Shown here one piece after another: positions 35,251-46,028 of a stretch of DNA of 64,000 nt. The stretch spans positions 157,467,436 through 157,531,435 of the forward strand of contig NC_134087.1 of NCBI RefSeq assembly GCF_000715075.1. The letters run 5' to 3'. Numbering within the stretch: position 1 is the stretch's first letter; every line of letters begins with the position of its first letter. The DNA is from Nicotiana tabacum (lineage: Eukaryota; Streptophyta; Magnoliopsida; Solanales; Solanaceae). The translations under genes were made by a program, and so were the position numbers. A model generated the notes under the pieces. That model searched no databases. It was given only the letters and a program-made list of their open reading frames with translations, and had not been told where the DNA came from.

Positions 35251-36235
35251 ACTCAACTAGTTTCAACATCTAACACAAAGAATCATCAACCTAAGTGTCC
35301 GTAATATCAATTAAGAACACAATCCAAGGGAACCTCAACTCAACAATAACCCGGCAAGGGGGCAACATAATGATCTCTTCTCTTTCTCACTTTTACTTCA
35401 CAACTCGAGCCAATGCTCTAGAGTTTCGAATATCACTTATACTTTCACAATTCGTTATACAACTGAAGCCAACGCTCTTCAATGTTCATAGGTCTCAATT
35501 CTTCACACAACTTTACACAACAAATAAAAATCTTCCCCAAGGCATGAATAATACAACGAAATCATGAAAATCACAATATAAGACTCGCGGTCATGCTTGG
35601 CACCAACGTATAGATACTCGTCACCATGCCTATACGTCGTACTCAATAAGAAACAAATAGAAAATAGTACAAAACTCGTAATCCCTCAAGCTAAGGTTAG
35701 ACCAACCACTTACCTCGATGCCTTGAACACAACTCAAGTTTCAATTATAGCTTTACCATTTGATTCCTCCGCCAATTCGCTCTTATCTAACTACAAGTTA
35801 CTTAATTACATCAATAAACGCTAAATGAATCAATTAGAATTCATGAAACTGAGTTTTCCAAAGTTTTACCCAAAAAGTCAGAAATCGCCCCCGGGCCCAC
35901 ATGGTCAAAACCCGAGGTTCGAACCTAAACCCGATTACTCATTTCCCCACAAACTCAAATATATAATTTGTTTTGAAATCGGACCTCAAATCGAGGTCCA
36001 AATTCCCAATTTTTGAAAAACCTAAGTTCTACCCAAAACACCCAATTTTCCCCATGAAAATCATTGATTTGAAGTTGAAATCATGTTAAAAGATGTTAAT
36101 GATTGAAGAAAACTAGTTAAAAATGACTTACAATTGATTTGGAGAAGAAAGGTTGTTTGAAAAATCGCCTCTTATGTTTTTGGAGTTTTGAAAAATGAAA
36201 AATGACTGAAAATCCCGTCTATTTATACCCCTCTC

Positions 36236-36390
36236 AGACCCTCAGTGCGGACCGCACAAAGTCGACTGCGACCGCACAAAGTTGATTGCGGCCGCACAGT
36301 AGCGCCCTGTGCGGATCGCACAAAGTCGACCGCGGCCGCACAGCCTTCACCGCGCACCGCACAGGGTCGACTGCGAACCGCACTAGTGGG
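36236..36390. repeat. GC-rich palindromic subrepeats (tgcggaccgcac), left LTR of C
   Basis: Four to five units of about 35 bp are built on gtgcggaccgcacaaagtcgac and tgcggccgcac, each a near-perfect palindrome. This is the most GC-rich and CpG-rich stretch of an otherwise AT-rich LTR. It has a counterpart at 43612-43780. Confidence 0.83.
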
Positions 36391-37101
36391 GTTCATAGAC
36401 CTGCAAATTTCTGGTTTAAAGCCTAAAACACCCCGAAACCTACCCAAAACTCACTCGAGCCCTCGGAACTCCAAACCAAGTGAACACAAAACCTCAAGAA
36501 TATCCTACGGACTTATTCGTGTAATCAAATCATCAAAATAACATCATGAACATCAAATTAAATCTCAAGATCAATGAAATCTTCTCAAAACTTCTTTAAA
36601 CATCAACTTTGCAATTTAGGTCCAATCACGTCATATGACATCCGTTGTTCACCAAATTCCACAGAAATGTCTTAAATCATATATAAGACCTGTACTGGGC
36701 ACTAGAACTAAAATACGGCCGATACCATCTTTTTCTAATCAACTTTCATTTCAAATTTCTTTAAACAATTTCAGAAAATAATTTTCTTTGAAAATTCATT
36801 TCTCGGGCTCGGGACCTCGGAATTCGATTCCGGGCATACGCCCAAGTCCCATATTTTCCTACGGACCCTCCGGGACCGTCAAATCACGGGTCAAGGTCCG
36901 TTTACCCAAAACATTGACCAAAGTCAAATTAGCTCATTTTATAATCAAAACTTATCGTTTTTCACAGATTATCATATTTAAGCTTTCCGGCTATGCGCCT
37001 GGACTGTGCACACAAATCGAGATGACTCTAAATGAGGTTTTCAAGGCCTCAAAACACGGAGTTTTGTTTTAAAACAAGTGATGACCTTTTGGGTCATCAC
37101 A

Positions 37102-37115
37102 TTCTCCACCTCTAA
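37102..37115 (-). other. Polypurine tract of element C
   Basis: On the minus strand the bases before the 3' LTR read AGAGGTGGAGAA, followed directly by TGTGATGACCC. Confidence 0.78.
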
Positions 37116-39135
37116 AACAACCGTTCGTCCTCGAACGGACAAAAGAAGGAAGTAACTGAGTCGGGGAAAGATGGGGATAACGGCTCCGCATATCGGACTT
37201 GGAATCCCAAGTTGATTCCTCAGGAGGCTATCCTCTCCACTGAACACGAATAGTAGAAAAACTCTTCGACCTTAACTGACGAACCTGCCGGTCTAGAATA
37301 GCTACCGGCTCCTCCTCATAAGACAAGTCCTTGTCCAACTGGACAATGCTGAAATCTAACATGTGGGATAGATCGACATGATATTTCCAAAGCATGGACA
37401 CATGAAACACTGGATGCATGGCTGATAAGCTCGGCGGCAATGCAGGTCTATAAGCCACCTCTCCCACTCGATCAAGAATCTCAAACGGACTGATGAAGCT
37501 AGGGCTAAGCTTTCCCTTCTTCCCAAATCTTATCATGCCCTTCATAGGAGACACTCGGAGCAATACCCGCTCTCCAACCATAAAAGCCACATCTCGAACC
37601 TTGCAGTCTGCATAACTCTTTTGCCTGGACTGAGTTGTATGAAGCCCATCCTGAATAATCCTGACCTTGTCGAAAGCCTCCTGAACCAGATCCGTACCCA
37701 ACAATCGAGCCTCTCCCGGCACTGACTTGGTCAGCATATCAACAATGACCCATACTGCGTCGAACTTCCTCCGAGTCTGTGGGAGTCCAACAACGAAATC
37801 CATGGTGATCCACTCCCACTTCCACTCGGGAAGCTCAATCCTCTGAAATAAACCACCAGGCCTCTGATGCTCGTACTTAACCTGCTGACAATTCAAACAC
37901 CGAGCTACATATGCAACGATATAATTCTTCATTCTCCGCCACCAATAATGTTGCCGCAAATCCTGATACATATTCGCGGTGCACGGATGAATAGAGTACC
38001 AGGATCTATGGGCCTCCTCTAAAATCAACTCTCGGAGCCCATCCATATCAGGCACACAAACTCGACCCTGCAATCTCAAAACTCCATCATCATCTAAGGT
38101 AACCTTCTTGGCACATCCACGCTGCACCGTGTCTCTAAGGACGCACAAATGGGGATCATCATACTGCCGATCACGGATATGCTCCAATAAAGAAGAACAA
38201 GCGACCGTGTAAGCTAATACCCGACTAGGCTCAGAAATATCCAACCTCACAAACTGATTGGCCAAAGCCTGAACGTCCAAAGCAAGCGGTCTCTCACCGA
38301 CCAGAATATAAGTAAGACTGCCTATACTGGCTGACTTCCTACTCAAGGCATCGTCCACCACATTGGCCTTTCCCGGGTGATATAAGATAGTGATATCATA
38401 ATCCTTCAACAACTCTAACCACCTCCTCTGCCTCAAATTCAACTCCTTTTGCTTGAACAAATACTGAAGACTCTTGTGATCCGTGAACACCTCACATGCC
38501 CCGCTATACAAATAATGCCTCCAAATTTTCAATGCGTGAACTATGGCTGCCAACTCTAAATCATAAACTGGATAGTTCTTCTCATGAATCTTCAACTGCC
38601 GCAAAGCATAGGCAATGACCTTGCCATCTTGCATCAACACTGTACCAAGCCCAATACGAGAAGCAACACAATAAACTGTATAAGGCCCTGAACCTGTGGG
38701 CAAAACCAACATCGGTGTCGTAGTCAGAGCTGTCTTGAGCTTCTGAAAGCTCACCTCACACTCGTCTGACCATCTGAATTGGGCACCCTTCTGGGTCAAC
38801 CTGGTCATCGGGGTTGCGATAGATGAGAACCCCTCCACGAACCGACGGTAGTAGCCTGTCAATCCCAAGAAACTCCAAATCTCTGTAGTTGATGCTGGTC
38901 TAGGCCAGTTCTTGACTACCTCATTCTTCTTTGGATCAACCTGAATACCCTCTGTTGATACAACATGACCTAGAAATGCAACTGAACTCAACCAGAACTC
39001 ACACTTCGAGAACTTAGCATATAACTGACTATCCCTCAAGGTATGAAGTACCACTCTAAGATGTTGCTGGTGCTCCTCTTGGCTGCGGGAATATATCAAA
39101 ATATCATCAAGAAAAACTATCACGAACAAATCCAA
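37116..39135 (-). pseudogene. RT C-terminus, RNase H, integrase (core deleted) and chromodomain of element C
   Basis: A 635-codon open frame opens at RT motif C ([12 protein letters not shown]) and continues through [15 protein letters not shown] (connection). The RNase H at residues about 150-260 has [19 protein letters not shown] and [11 protein letters not shown]. The integrase zinc region (about 372-425) has [17 protein letters not shown], followed by the core's first Asp in [11 protein letters not shown]. Soon after [10 protein letters not shown] the frame jumps to the late integrase sequence ([11 protein letters not shown]), so the stretch holding the second Asp and the Glu is deleted in frame. 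The C-terminal module and a chromodomain-like tail (about 595-635) follow. Integration activity is therefore lost although the frame stays open. Confidence 0.9.
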
Positions 39136-40175
39136 ATAAGGACTGACACTCTGTTCATAAAATCCATAAAAGTTGCTGGGGCATGTGTCAACCCGAATGA
39201 CATAACCAAGAACACATAATGCCCGTACCGAGTGCGAAAAGCTGTCTTAGGGACATCGGATGCCCTAATCCTCAACTGATGGTAGCCAGATCTCAAGTCA
39301 ATCTTTGAAAATACCTTGGCATCCTGAAGCTGATCAGACAAATCATCAATCCTCGGCAATGGATACTTATTCTTGATTGTAACCTTGTTCAACTGCCCAA
39401 AATCAATACACATTCTCATCGACCCATCCTTCTTCTTAACAAACAACACCGGCGCACCCCAAGGCGAAACACTAGGTCTAATGAAACCCTTTTCAAGCAA
39501 GTCTTGCAACTGCTCCTTCAACTCTTTCAACTCCGGCGGGGCCATACGATATGGCAGAATAGAAATAGGCTGAGTGCCCGGAGCCAAATCAATGCAAAAG
39601 TCAATATCCCTATCGGGTGGCATACCCGGCAGGTCTGAAGGAAAAACATCAGGAAACTCTAAAATAACGGGTACAGAATCAATGGAAGGGACCTCTGCAC
39701 TAGAATCACGAACATATGCCAAATAGGCCAAACACCCCTTCTCGACCATATGCTGAGCCTTCACATATGAGACAGCACTGCGGGTAGAATAACTAGGAGT
39801 CCCTCTCCACTTTAAATGAGGCAAACCCGGTAAAAAGTTCACAGTCTTGGCATGACAGTCCAAGATAGCATGGTAAGGTGATAGACAGACCATTCCCAAT
39901 ATAACATTGAAATCTATCATGTCCAGAAGCAACAAATCTACACGAGTCTCAAGACCCCCAATCACAACTATACATGAACGATGGACTCGATCTACCACAA
40001 TAGAATCACCCACCGGCATAGACACATAAACAGGATCACTCAAAGAATCACTAGGCATAACTAGATACGGTGCAAAATAAAACCGAAGCTTCTCGACCAC
40101 AAACCAGAACAGTACCTGCACCTCCACCTCTAATACCTTTACCTCCACCTCTAATACCTCTACCTCCACCTCCAA
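39120..40175 (-). pseudogene. Protease remnant and RT N-terminal half of element C
   Basis: A 351-codon frame starts in a Gly-rich linker read out of frame as Glu-Val repeats. Protease shows only its later part ([19 protein letters not shown]); the catalytic Asp-containing motif is absent, apparently through a deletion joining gag and protease. The RT follows: [37 protein letters not shown] and motif [14 protein letters not shown] with Asp intact. The frame shifts at about 39130, just before motif C, which is read in the next ORF (overlap 39120-39135). Confidence 0.9.
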
Positions 40176-40201
40176 TTAACTGAGCGGGCTGGACGAGTCC
40201 C

Positions 40202-40880
40202 TTAATGAACCTCCTCACTCTCTCTCACAGTGGAAAGTATGCCAAGAGCATGGCGAGATAAGTCAATAAATCTGATCTCGTATTGAGTAACAATCATAGA
40301 ACCCTGCTGGAGGTGCTCAAACTGCCTCCGATAAGCCTCTTGCTGAGTAATGGGGAGAAACTTCTCCAGAAATAGCTGTGTGAACTGCTCCCAAGTCAAG
40401 GCTGGCGATCCGGCTGGTCTAGCTAAGCAATAATCCCTCCAACATGTCTTGGAGGATCCAGACAAGCGAAAAGTAGCAAAATTGACCCCATTGGTCTCCA
40501 CGATCCCCATGTTCCTGAGAACCTCATGACAGCTGTCTAGATAGTTTTGGGGATCCTTAGAAGATGCACCGCTGAAAGTAGTAGTGAAGAGCTTGGTGAA
40601 ACTATCCAACTTCCACAAAGCCTCCGAAGACGTAACTGATCTATCACCGGCCTATGCTACTGCTCGGCTGAAGAAGCGGTACATGACCTCGCCATTCGCG
40701 AAAGGACAAGAGTAGAGGTTTCAATTTAGCACTGAGAGAACAAAATCGCATGATAAGAAAGAATAGAAGTGAAACTTTTCCTAACTCTGTTGCCTCTGGG
40801 GATAAATACGGATGTCTCCATACCGATCCCTTAGACTCTACTAAGCTTGTCTGTGAACTGTGAGACCTATGTAACCTAGA
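40202..40880 (-). pseudogene. Gag remnant and leader of element C
   Basis: A 138-codon open frame (40618-40202) contains GSSKTCWRDYCLARPAGSPALTW-like capsid sequence and YRRQFEHLQQGSMIVTQYEIRF, matching the Retrotrans_gag domain. The zinc knuckle and most of the Gag C-terminus are missing; the frame ends at a stop 27 bases before the protease reading. 40619-40880 is leader plus a degenerate Gag start. Confidence 0.85.
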
Positions 40881-40892
40881 GCTCTGATACCA
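40881..40892 (-). other. Primer-binding site of element C (initiator tRNA-Met)
   Basis: The minus-strand sequence TGGTATCAGAGC, three bases from the 5' LTR, is complementary to the 3' end of initiator tRNA-Met. Confidence 0.92.
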
Positions 40893-41632
40893 ACTTGTCA
40901 CGACCCAGATTCCCACCCTCGGGAGTCGTGATGGTGCCTACTAGTACAAACTAGGAAAGCCAATTAATTGCACAATTTACCTTTTTGCCCATTTTATATT
41001 CATTAACAATTTCGAAATAATAACATTTAAACAGCGGAATTTAACACAAGCAGAAGAAAGAAACAATAAACTATCTAAACATGAATATCGAATACAACTG
41101 TTTGAGTCACGACTACCCAGAACTGGTGTCATATTTTCACAGACGGTCTAAGAATACTACAAATAAAGGGTCTGAAAAGAATAAATACAACAGTCTCTAG
41201 AAATGCAAGAAAGAAACAGGAATAGTAGATAGAAAAAGACGCCAAGGCTTGCGGACGCCTGCAGGATTATCTCGGGTCGCCTGATGATCAAGAATCAGCA
41301 ATCTCACTGCGGTCTGAAGTCCACAATACTAGGGTCTGCACAAAAGAGTGCAGAGTGTAGTATCAGCACAACCGACCCCATGTGCTGGTAAGTGCCTAGC
41401 CTAACCTCGGCGAAGTAGTGACGAGGCTAGGACCAGACTACCAAATAAACCTGTGTAGTTATATGATATATAGCGGAAAGTAAAACAGAAATAAACAAGT
41501 AAAGATGGGAGGGGGAAAACATGCTTCGGGGAATAACAGGTAAGAACAGATTTTCAAAAGAACTATAAATGAATCAAAATCCAACCACTAACAAGAGTAA
41601 GGAAAACAAAGGCAGATTTCACTTTCTTTTCA

Positions 41633-42000
41633 CATCTTGTGGTAGGCGTACCACCCGCTCCCATTTCGTTACATCTTGTGGTAGGCGTATCACCCACTCC
41701 TATTTCATTATATCTTGTGGTAGGCGTACCACCCGCTCCCATTTCATCATATCTTGTGATAGACGTACCACCCGCTCCCATTTATAGTATTGTTGCAGTG
41801 TGCAACCCGATCCACATATAATATTGTTGCGGCATGCAACCCGATCCATATATAATATTGTTGCGGCATGCAACCCGATCCATATATAACATTGTTGCGG
41901 CGTGCAACCCGATCCATATATAATATTGTTGCAGCGTGAAACCCGATCCATATATAATATTGTTGCGGCGTGCAACCCGATCCATATATAATATTTACAA
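41633..42000. repeat. Two adjoining tandem arrays, right LTR of C
   Basis: Four units of about 40 bp (cttgtggtaggcgtaccacccgctcccattt) are followed by about six units of 35 bp (gtgcaacccgatccatatataatattgttgcgg). Predicted small ORFs on both strands here are repeat artefacts. Confidence 0.87.
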
Positions 42001-42094
42001 TTATAACGAGAGTCTCGACAAGGGATCAATAAGGTCTACACTATCCCGGCAAGGGATTCAACAGCATAAGTAAATACGTCCCGACAAGTGAGAA

Positions 42095-42630
42095 ACAGCT
42101 ATAACCAAACTTGTTACGACATCTAACCACCTCAGCTATAACCAACCTCATTTCGACACATAACCACCTCAGCTATAACCAAACTTGTTGCAACATCTAA
42201 CTACCACAGCTATAACCAAACTTGTTATAACAGCTAACTACCTCAGCTATAACCAAACTTGTTCCAACATCTAACTACCACAACTATAACCAAACTTGTT
42301 ACAACACCTAACTACCTCAGTTATAACCAAACTTGTTCCAACATCTAACTACCACAACTATAACCAAACTTGTTACAACACCTAACTACCTCAGCTATAA
42401 CCAAACGTGTTCCAACATCTAACTACCATAGCTATAACCAAACTTGTTACAACACCTAACTACCTCAGCTATAACCAAACTTGTTACAACAGCTAACTAC
42501 CACAACTATAACCAAACTTGTTACAACACCTAACTACCTCAGCTATAACCAAACTTGTTCCAACAGCTAACTACCACAGCTATAACCGAACTTGTTACAA
42601 CACCTAACTATCTCAACTATAACTCAACTA
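42095..42630. repeat. Tandem array of cagctataaccaaacttgtt units, right LTR of C
   Basis: About fourteen units of 36-38 bp, the counterpart of 34793-35250 with a different number and order of variants. Confidence 0.87.
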
Positions 42631-43611
42631 GTTTCAACATCTAACACGAAGAATCATTAACCAAAGCGTCCGTAATATCAATTAAGAACATAATGCAAGG
42701 TAACCTCAACTCAACAATAGCCCGGCAAGGGGGCAACATAATGATCTCTTCTCTTTCTCACTTTTACTTCACAATTCACTTCACAACTCGAGCCAATGCT
42801 CTAGAGTTTCGAATATCACTTATACTTTCACAATTCATTATACAACTGGAGCCAACGCTCCTCAATGTTCATAGGTCACAATTCTTCCCACAACTTTACA
42901 CAACAAATAGAAATCTTCACCAAGGCATGAATAATACAACAAAATCATGAAAATCACAATATAAGACTCGCGGTCATGCTTGACACAACGTATAGATACT
43001 CGTCACCATGCCTATACGTCGTACTCAACAAGAAACAAATAGCAAATAGAATAAAACTCCTAATCCCTCAAGCTAAGGTTAGACCAAACACTTACCTCGA
43101 TACCTCGAACACAACTCAAGTTTCAATTATAGCTTTACCCTTTGATTCCTCCGCCAATTAGCTCGTATCTAGCCACAAGTTACTTAATTACATCAATAAA
43201 CGCTAAATGAATCAATTTGAATGCATGAAAATGAGTTTTCCAAAGTTTTACCCAAAAAGTCAGAAATTTCCCCCGGGCCCACATGGTCAAAACCCGAGGT
43301 TCGAACCTAAACCCAATTACCCATTCCCCCACGAACTCAAATATATAATTTGTTTTGAAATCGGACCTCAAATCGAGGTCCAAATCCCCAATTTTTTAAA
43401 AACTTAGGTTCTACCCAAAACTCCTAATTTCCCCCATGAAAGTCATTGATTTGAAGTTGAAATCATGTTAAAAGATGTCAATGATTGAAGAAATCTAGTT
43501 TAAAACGTTTACAATTGATTTGGAGAAGAAAGGTTGTTTGAAAAATCGCCTCTTATGTTTTTGGTGAAAAATGACTGAAAATCTCATCTATTTATACCCC
43601 TCTCAGACCCC

Positions 43612-43780
43612 CTGTGCGGACCGCACAAAGTCGACTGCGGCCGCACAGCAGGGCCTTGTGCTGACCGCACAAAGTCGACTGCGGCCGCACAGCAGCACTC
43701 TGTGCAGACCGCACAAAGCCGACCGCAGCCGTAAAGCCTTCACCGCGCACCGCACAGGGTCGACCGCGGACCGCACTGGT
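43612..43780. repeat. GC-rich palindromic subrepeats, right LTR of C
   Basis: Units of gtgcggaccgcacaaagtcgac and tgcggccgcacagc, counterpart of 36236-36390 with one extra unit. Some CpG sites differ by transition between the two LTRs. Confidence 0.83.
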
Positions 43781-44490
43781 GGGGTTCTGAGACCGGCAAA
43801 TTTATGGTTATAAGCCTAAAACATCCCGAAACTCACCCGAGCCCTCAGAACTCCAAACCAAGTGCACACAAAACCTCAAGAACATCCTACGGACTTATTC
43901 GTGTAATCAAATCATCAAAATAACATCATGAACATCAAATTAAATCTCAAGATCAATGAAATCTTCTCAAAACTTCTTTAAACATCAACTTTGCAATTTA
44001 AGTCCAATCACGTTATATGACATCCGTAGTTCACCAAATTCCACAGAAATGTCTTAAATCATATATAAGACCTGTACCGGGCGCCGGAACCAAAATAGGG
44101 CCCGATACCATCATGTTCTAATCAAATTTCATTTCAAATTTCTTTAAACAATTTCAGAAAATAAATTTCTTTGAAAATTCATTTCTCGGACTCGGGACCT
44201 CGGAATTCAATTTTGGGTATACGCCCAAGTCCCATATTTTCCTACAGACCCTCCGGAACCGTCAAATCACGGGTCCGGATCCGGGTCCGTTTACCCAAAA
44301 TGTTGACCGAAGTCAAATTAGCTCATTCTATAATCAAAACTTATCGTTTTTCACAGGTTATCATATTTAAGCTTTCTGGCTACGCGCCCGGACTGCGCAT
44401 GCAAATCGAGGTAACTCTAAATGAAGTTGTCAAGGCCTTAGAACACAGAGTTTCGTTTTAAAACAAGTGATGACCTTTTAGGTCATCACA

Positions 44491-44495
44491 CTCGA
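44491..44495. other. Target-site duplication of element C, right copy (ctcga)
   Basis: Exact match to 33638-33642. Confidence 0.93.
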
Positions 44496-44889
44496 TCTCG
44501 TCGTCTTCGAGGTCATTTCCTTTTATTGCACATATGAAGGATGTTACATGCTCATTTGAATCTATGGTCCCGTTATATTTTGGAATATCGGGCATTCGGA
44601 ACCTCTTCGGAATTGGATTTGGTGCCTCACTCAAGGGAAAATGTTTTTGAATGGATTTTTTGGAATCCGATCCTGGAGGTGCTCTCGGGATCTGATCAAC
44701 CCTTGAATTGCAAGTCTCCTCCTTCTTGTCATTTGCTTCTATCTTTTTTTCACCTGACTCCACCCATTTTGTTAGTGCTTCGAGCATTTTTATCACCTCG
44801 GAAATATCTTCAGGTTTGAACCCATCTGGTTCTGTGATAATCCATTCGTGCCTCCGAGTATATTCTCCAACCTGCTTGGGTTCAACCAT
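44496..44889 (-). pseudogene. Gag, N-terminal half, of element A
   Basis: The minus-strand frame from MVEPKQVGEYTRRHEW runs through a Lys/Glu-rich stretch to PKRFRMPDIPKYNGTIDSNEHV and IKGNDLEDDEIE, the start of the plant gypsy capsid domain. It stops at the C junction, and the next residues of the domain are found at 33642. The ORF has no internal stop up to the junction. Confidence 0.85.
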
Positions 44890-45314
44890 GTTGTGTGTGT
44901 GATTTTGGCTTTGCAGCTATGCTATTGCCACTTGTTGAGTTATTAACATTTCAATAATCAATTTTAAGATAACTCCTATCACCCCCCTCCCCCCTTGGGC
45001 GCTTCTTGAGCCGATGGCCGGGGTGCCCCGCCAATGCTATTTTCGGGATCAGTTGGTAGGTTGGTATTGATGGCAACCTATGAATTGACGTTGACTGGGT
45101 CAGTGATTGGAACACCATTAGGGTCAATAGGGGGACGCCATTGCTTGGTACCACGTTATTATTTTCATCATGGTGGCCTGATTCAGCGTCAATGTTCAAG
45201 TGAGCTGACTGAGAATTCAACATTTTTTAATACACCTGAAATCAAACTTCAAAGAGCAAGTGTAAAATAGGGTGTGCTATAGAGATTTGTATTAAATCAC
45301 CACTATTATCCTTA
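44890..45314 (-). other. 5' leader of element A
   Basis: The region between the primer site and gag on the minus strand. Short open frames on both strands have no recognisable domain. The CCCCCCTCCCCCC-like run at 44984-44996 is the only unusual base composition. Confidence 0.55.
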
Positions 45315-45332
45315 GCCCCATGGTAAGCGCCA
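45315..45332 (-). other. Primer-binding site of element A (tRNA-Lys type, mutated)
   Basis: The minus strand reads TGGCGCTTACCATGGGGC just inside the 5' LTR. It matches the complement of a plant tRNA-Lys 3' end except for three transitions, the pattern expected from decay of methylated cytosines. Confidence 0.7.
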
Positions 45333-45335
45333 AAT

Positions 45336-46028
45336 TATTTACCCTTAAAATAAGTTACAATTAAATTTGTACGCAGTTTTAAAAGATACATGATTTCATT
45401 TAACACGAATGGTCTAAGAACAACAAATAATTGAATTGGAGAGAAACAAAACGATCAAACTAAATGTAATGGAACAATTAAGCCTGGCTTTAAGCTGAAC
45501 ACTGAAACTGATTCCAATCGAGCCCTTGAGACGGGCTCGGTTGCAACTCGAAGTAAAGAGTAACTGAAGAACACTTTGAACAATAGTTAAAAGACAAAAA
45601 TAAACTTTATTGCTTTGATATGCATGCCAACAGTGGTTGAAAATTGAAAAAGGTTCCCCTCTTTATATAGTAGGGGAGTTTTAATCCTAGTACAAATCTA
45701 AGCAAGGTAAAAATCCTTCTCTTCTAGAAAATAATAATCCACAGTTGATATCAGGCGAGATTCGTGCCATAATATCCGATTCATGGCGGATATTTCGGTC
45801 TCTCGTTCGTTCTCTCTAACCATCTTCCCTTTGGCCTCGGTTCTTTGTTTTTCTCAAGCTCGATTCTGCTCATGTTTGACCATGTCCAAATCTTGGTGCG
45901 TCATTTGTCTCCCCGGTCTCTGATTTGGGGAGCCCTTGGCTTTACCTGAGACTGCGCCAAACCACGCCGTCTTCTTGTTTCTTCACCGGAAAATCGGGGA
46001 TAACTTTATCCCCGATTTTACCCGTATA
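45336..46028 (-). repeat. 5' LTR of element A
   Basis: About 690 bp next to the primer site, running to the segment acccgtata. Both ends appear to have TG or CA changed to TA. The right end holds a strong inverted repeat typical of Tat LTR starts. The boundaries are inferred without a second LTR in the window. Confidence 0.65.
45991..46018. repeat. Perfect inverted repeat at the start of A's 5' LTR
   Basis: Arms aaatcggggataa and ttatccccgattt pair over 13 bp around the two-base spacer ct. It lies about 10 bp from the LTR terminus. Confidence 0.85.

Larger units (their letters stand above)
33643..37101 (-). repeat. 3' LTR of element C
   Basis: It begins TGTCATGACCCG and ends GGGTCATCACA. 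It contains four internal repeat blocks described separately: zinc-finger-like-frame repeats at 34380-34450, a gtgcaacccgatcc array, an aactacctcagctataacc array and a GC-rich array. Short ORFs in these blocks are incidental. Confidence 0.94.
33643..44490 (-). mobile_element. Element C: Tekay/Del-like chromovirus (Ty3/gypsy), about 10.8 kb
   Basis: LTRs of 3459 and 3595 bp flank a 3.8-kb interior with an iMet-type primer site, Gag remnant, protease, RT, RNase H, integrase and a chromodomain-like end, all on the minus strand. TSD ctcga is perfect. The LTRs differ at about 13 of the first 205 positions by eye. The interior is shorter than usual because parts of Gag, protease and integrase are deleted. 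It is inserted in A's gag. Confidence 0.93.
40896..44490 (-). repeat. 5' LTR of element C
   Basis: It begins TGTCACGACCCAG and ends GGTCATCACA. It is 136 bp longer than its partner, mainly because the cttgtggtaggcgtacc repeat (41633-41790) has four units here against two in the left LTR. Confidence 0.94.
1..46028 (-). mobile_element. Element A: Tat-lineage Ty3/gypsy retrotransposon, split by two nested insertions, left end outside window
   Basis: Minus-strand order is 5' LTR (45336-46028), primer site, Gag, protease, RT, archaeal-type RNase H, integrase, then an ORF on the opposite strand at 1-1030. That order, with a second RNase H and an antisense ORF between pol and the 3' LTR, is characteristic of the Tat lineage. 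Gag is interrupted at 33642/44496 and protease at 5881/32414; in both cases the reading resumes on the far side of an LTR-flanked insert with a 5-bp TSD. About 8.6 kb of A itself is present. Every domain has stops or frameshifts. The 3' LTR must lie to the left of position 1, so A's own TSD cannot be checked. Confidence 0.88.

Noticed and set aside
36223..36541. Overlapping ORFs on both strands in a GC-rich block
   Set aside because: They fall in palindromic LTR subrepeats, and palindromes open frames on both strands.
37228..39135. Functional polyprotein
   Set aside because: Open over 635 codons but lacks RT N-terminal half in frame and most of the integrase core.
40881..40892. tRNA-Met gene
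   Set aside because: Only the 3'-end complement (primer site) occurs; no cloverleaf in the flanks. The same applies to 52114-52125 and 53010-53020.
41563..42029. Overlapping repetitive ORFs on both strands (GAGGTPTTR and similar)
   Set aside because: Products of the LTR tandem repeats of element C; the partner LTR has fewer units.
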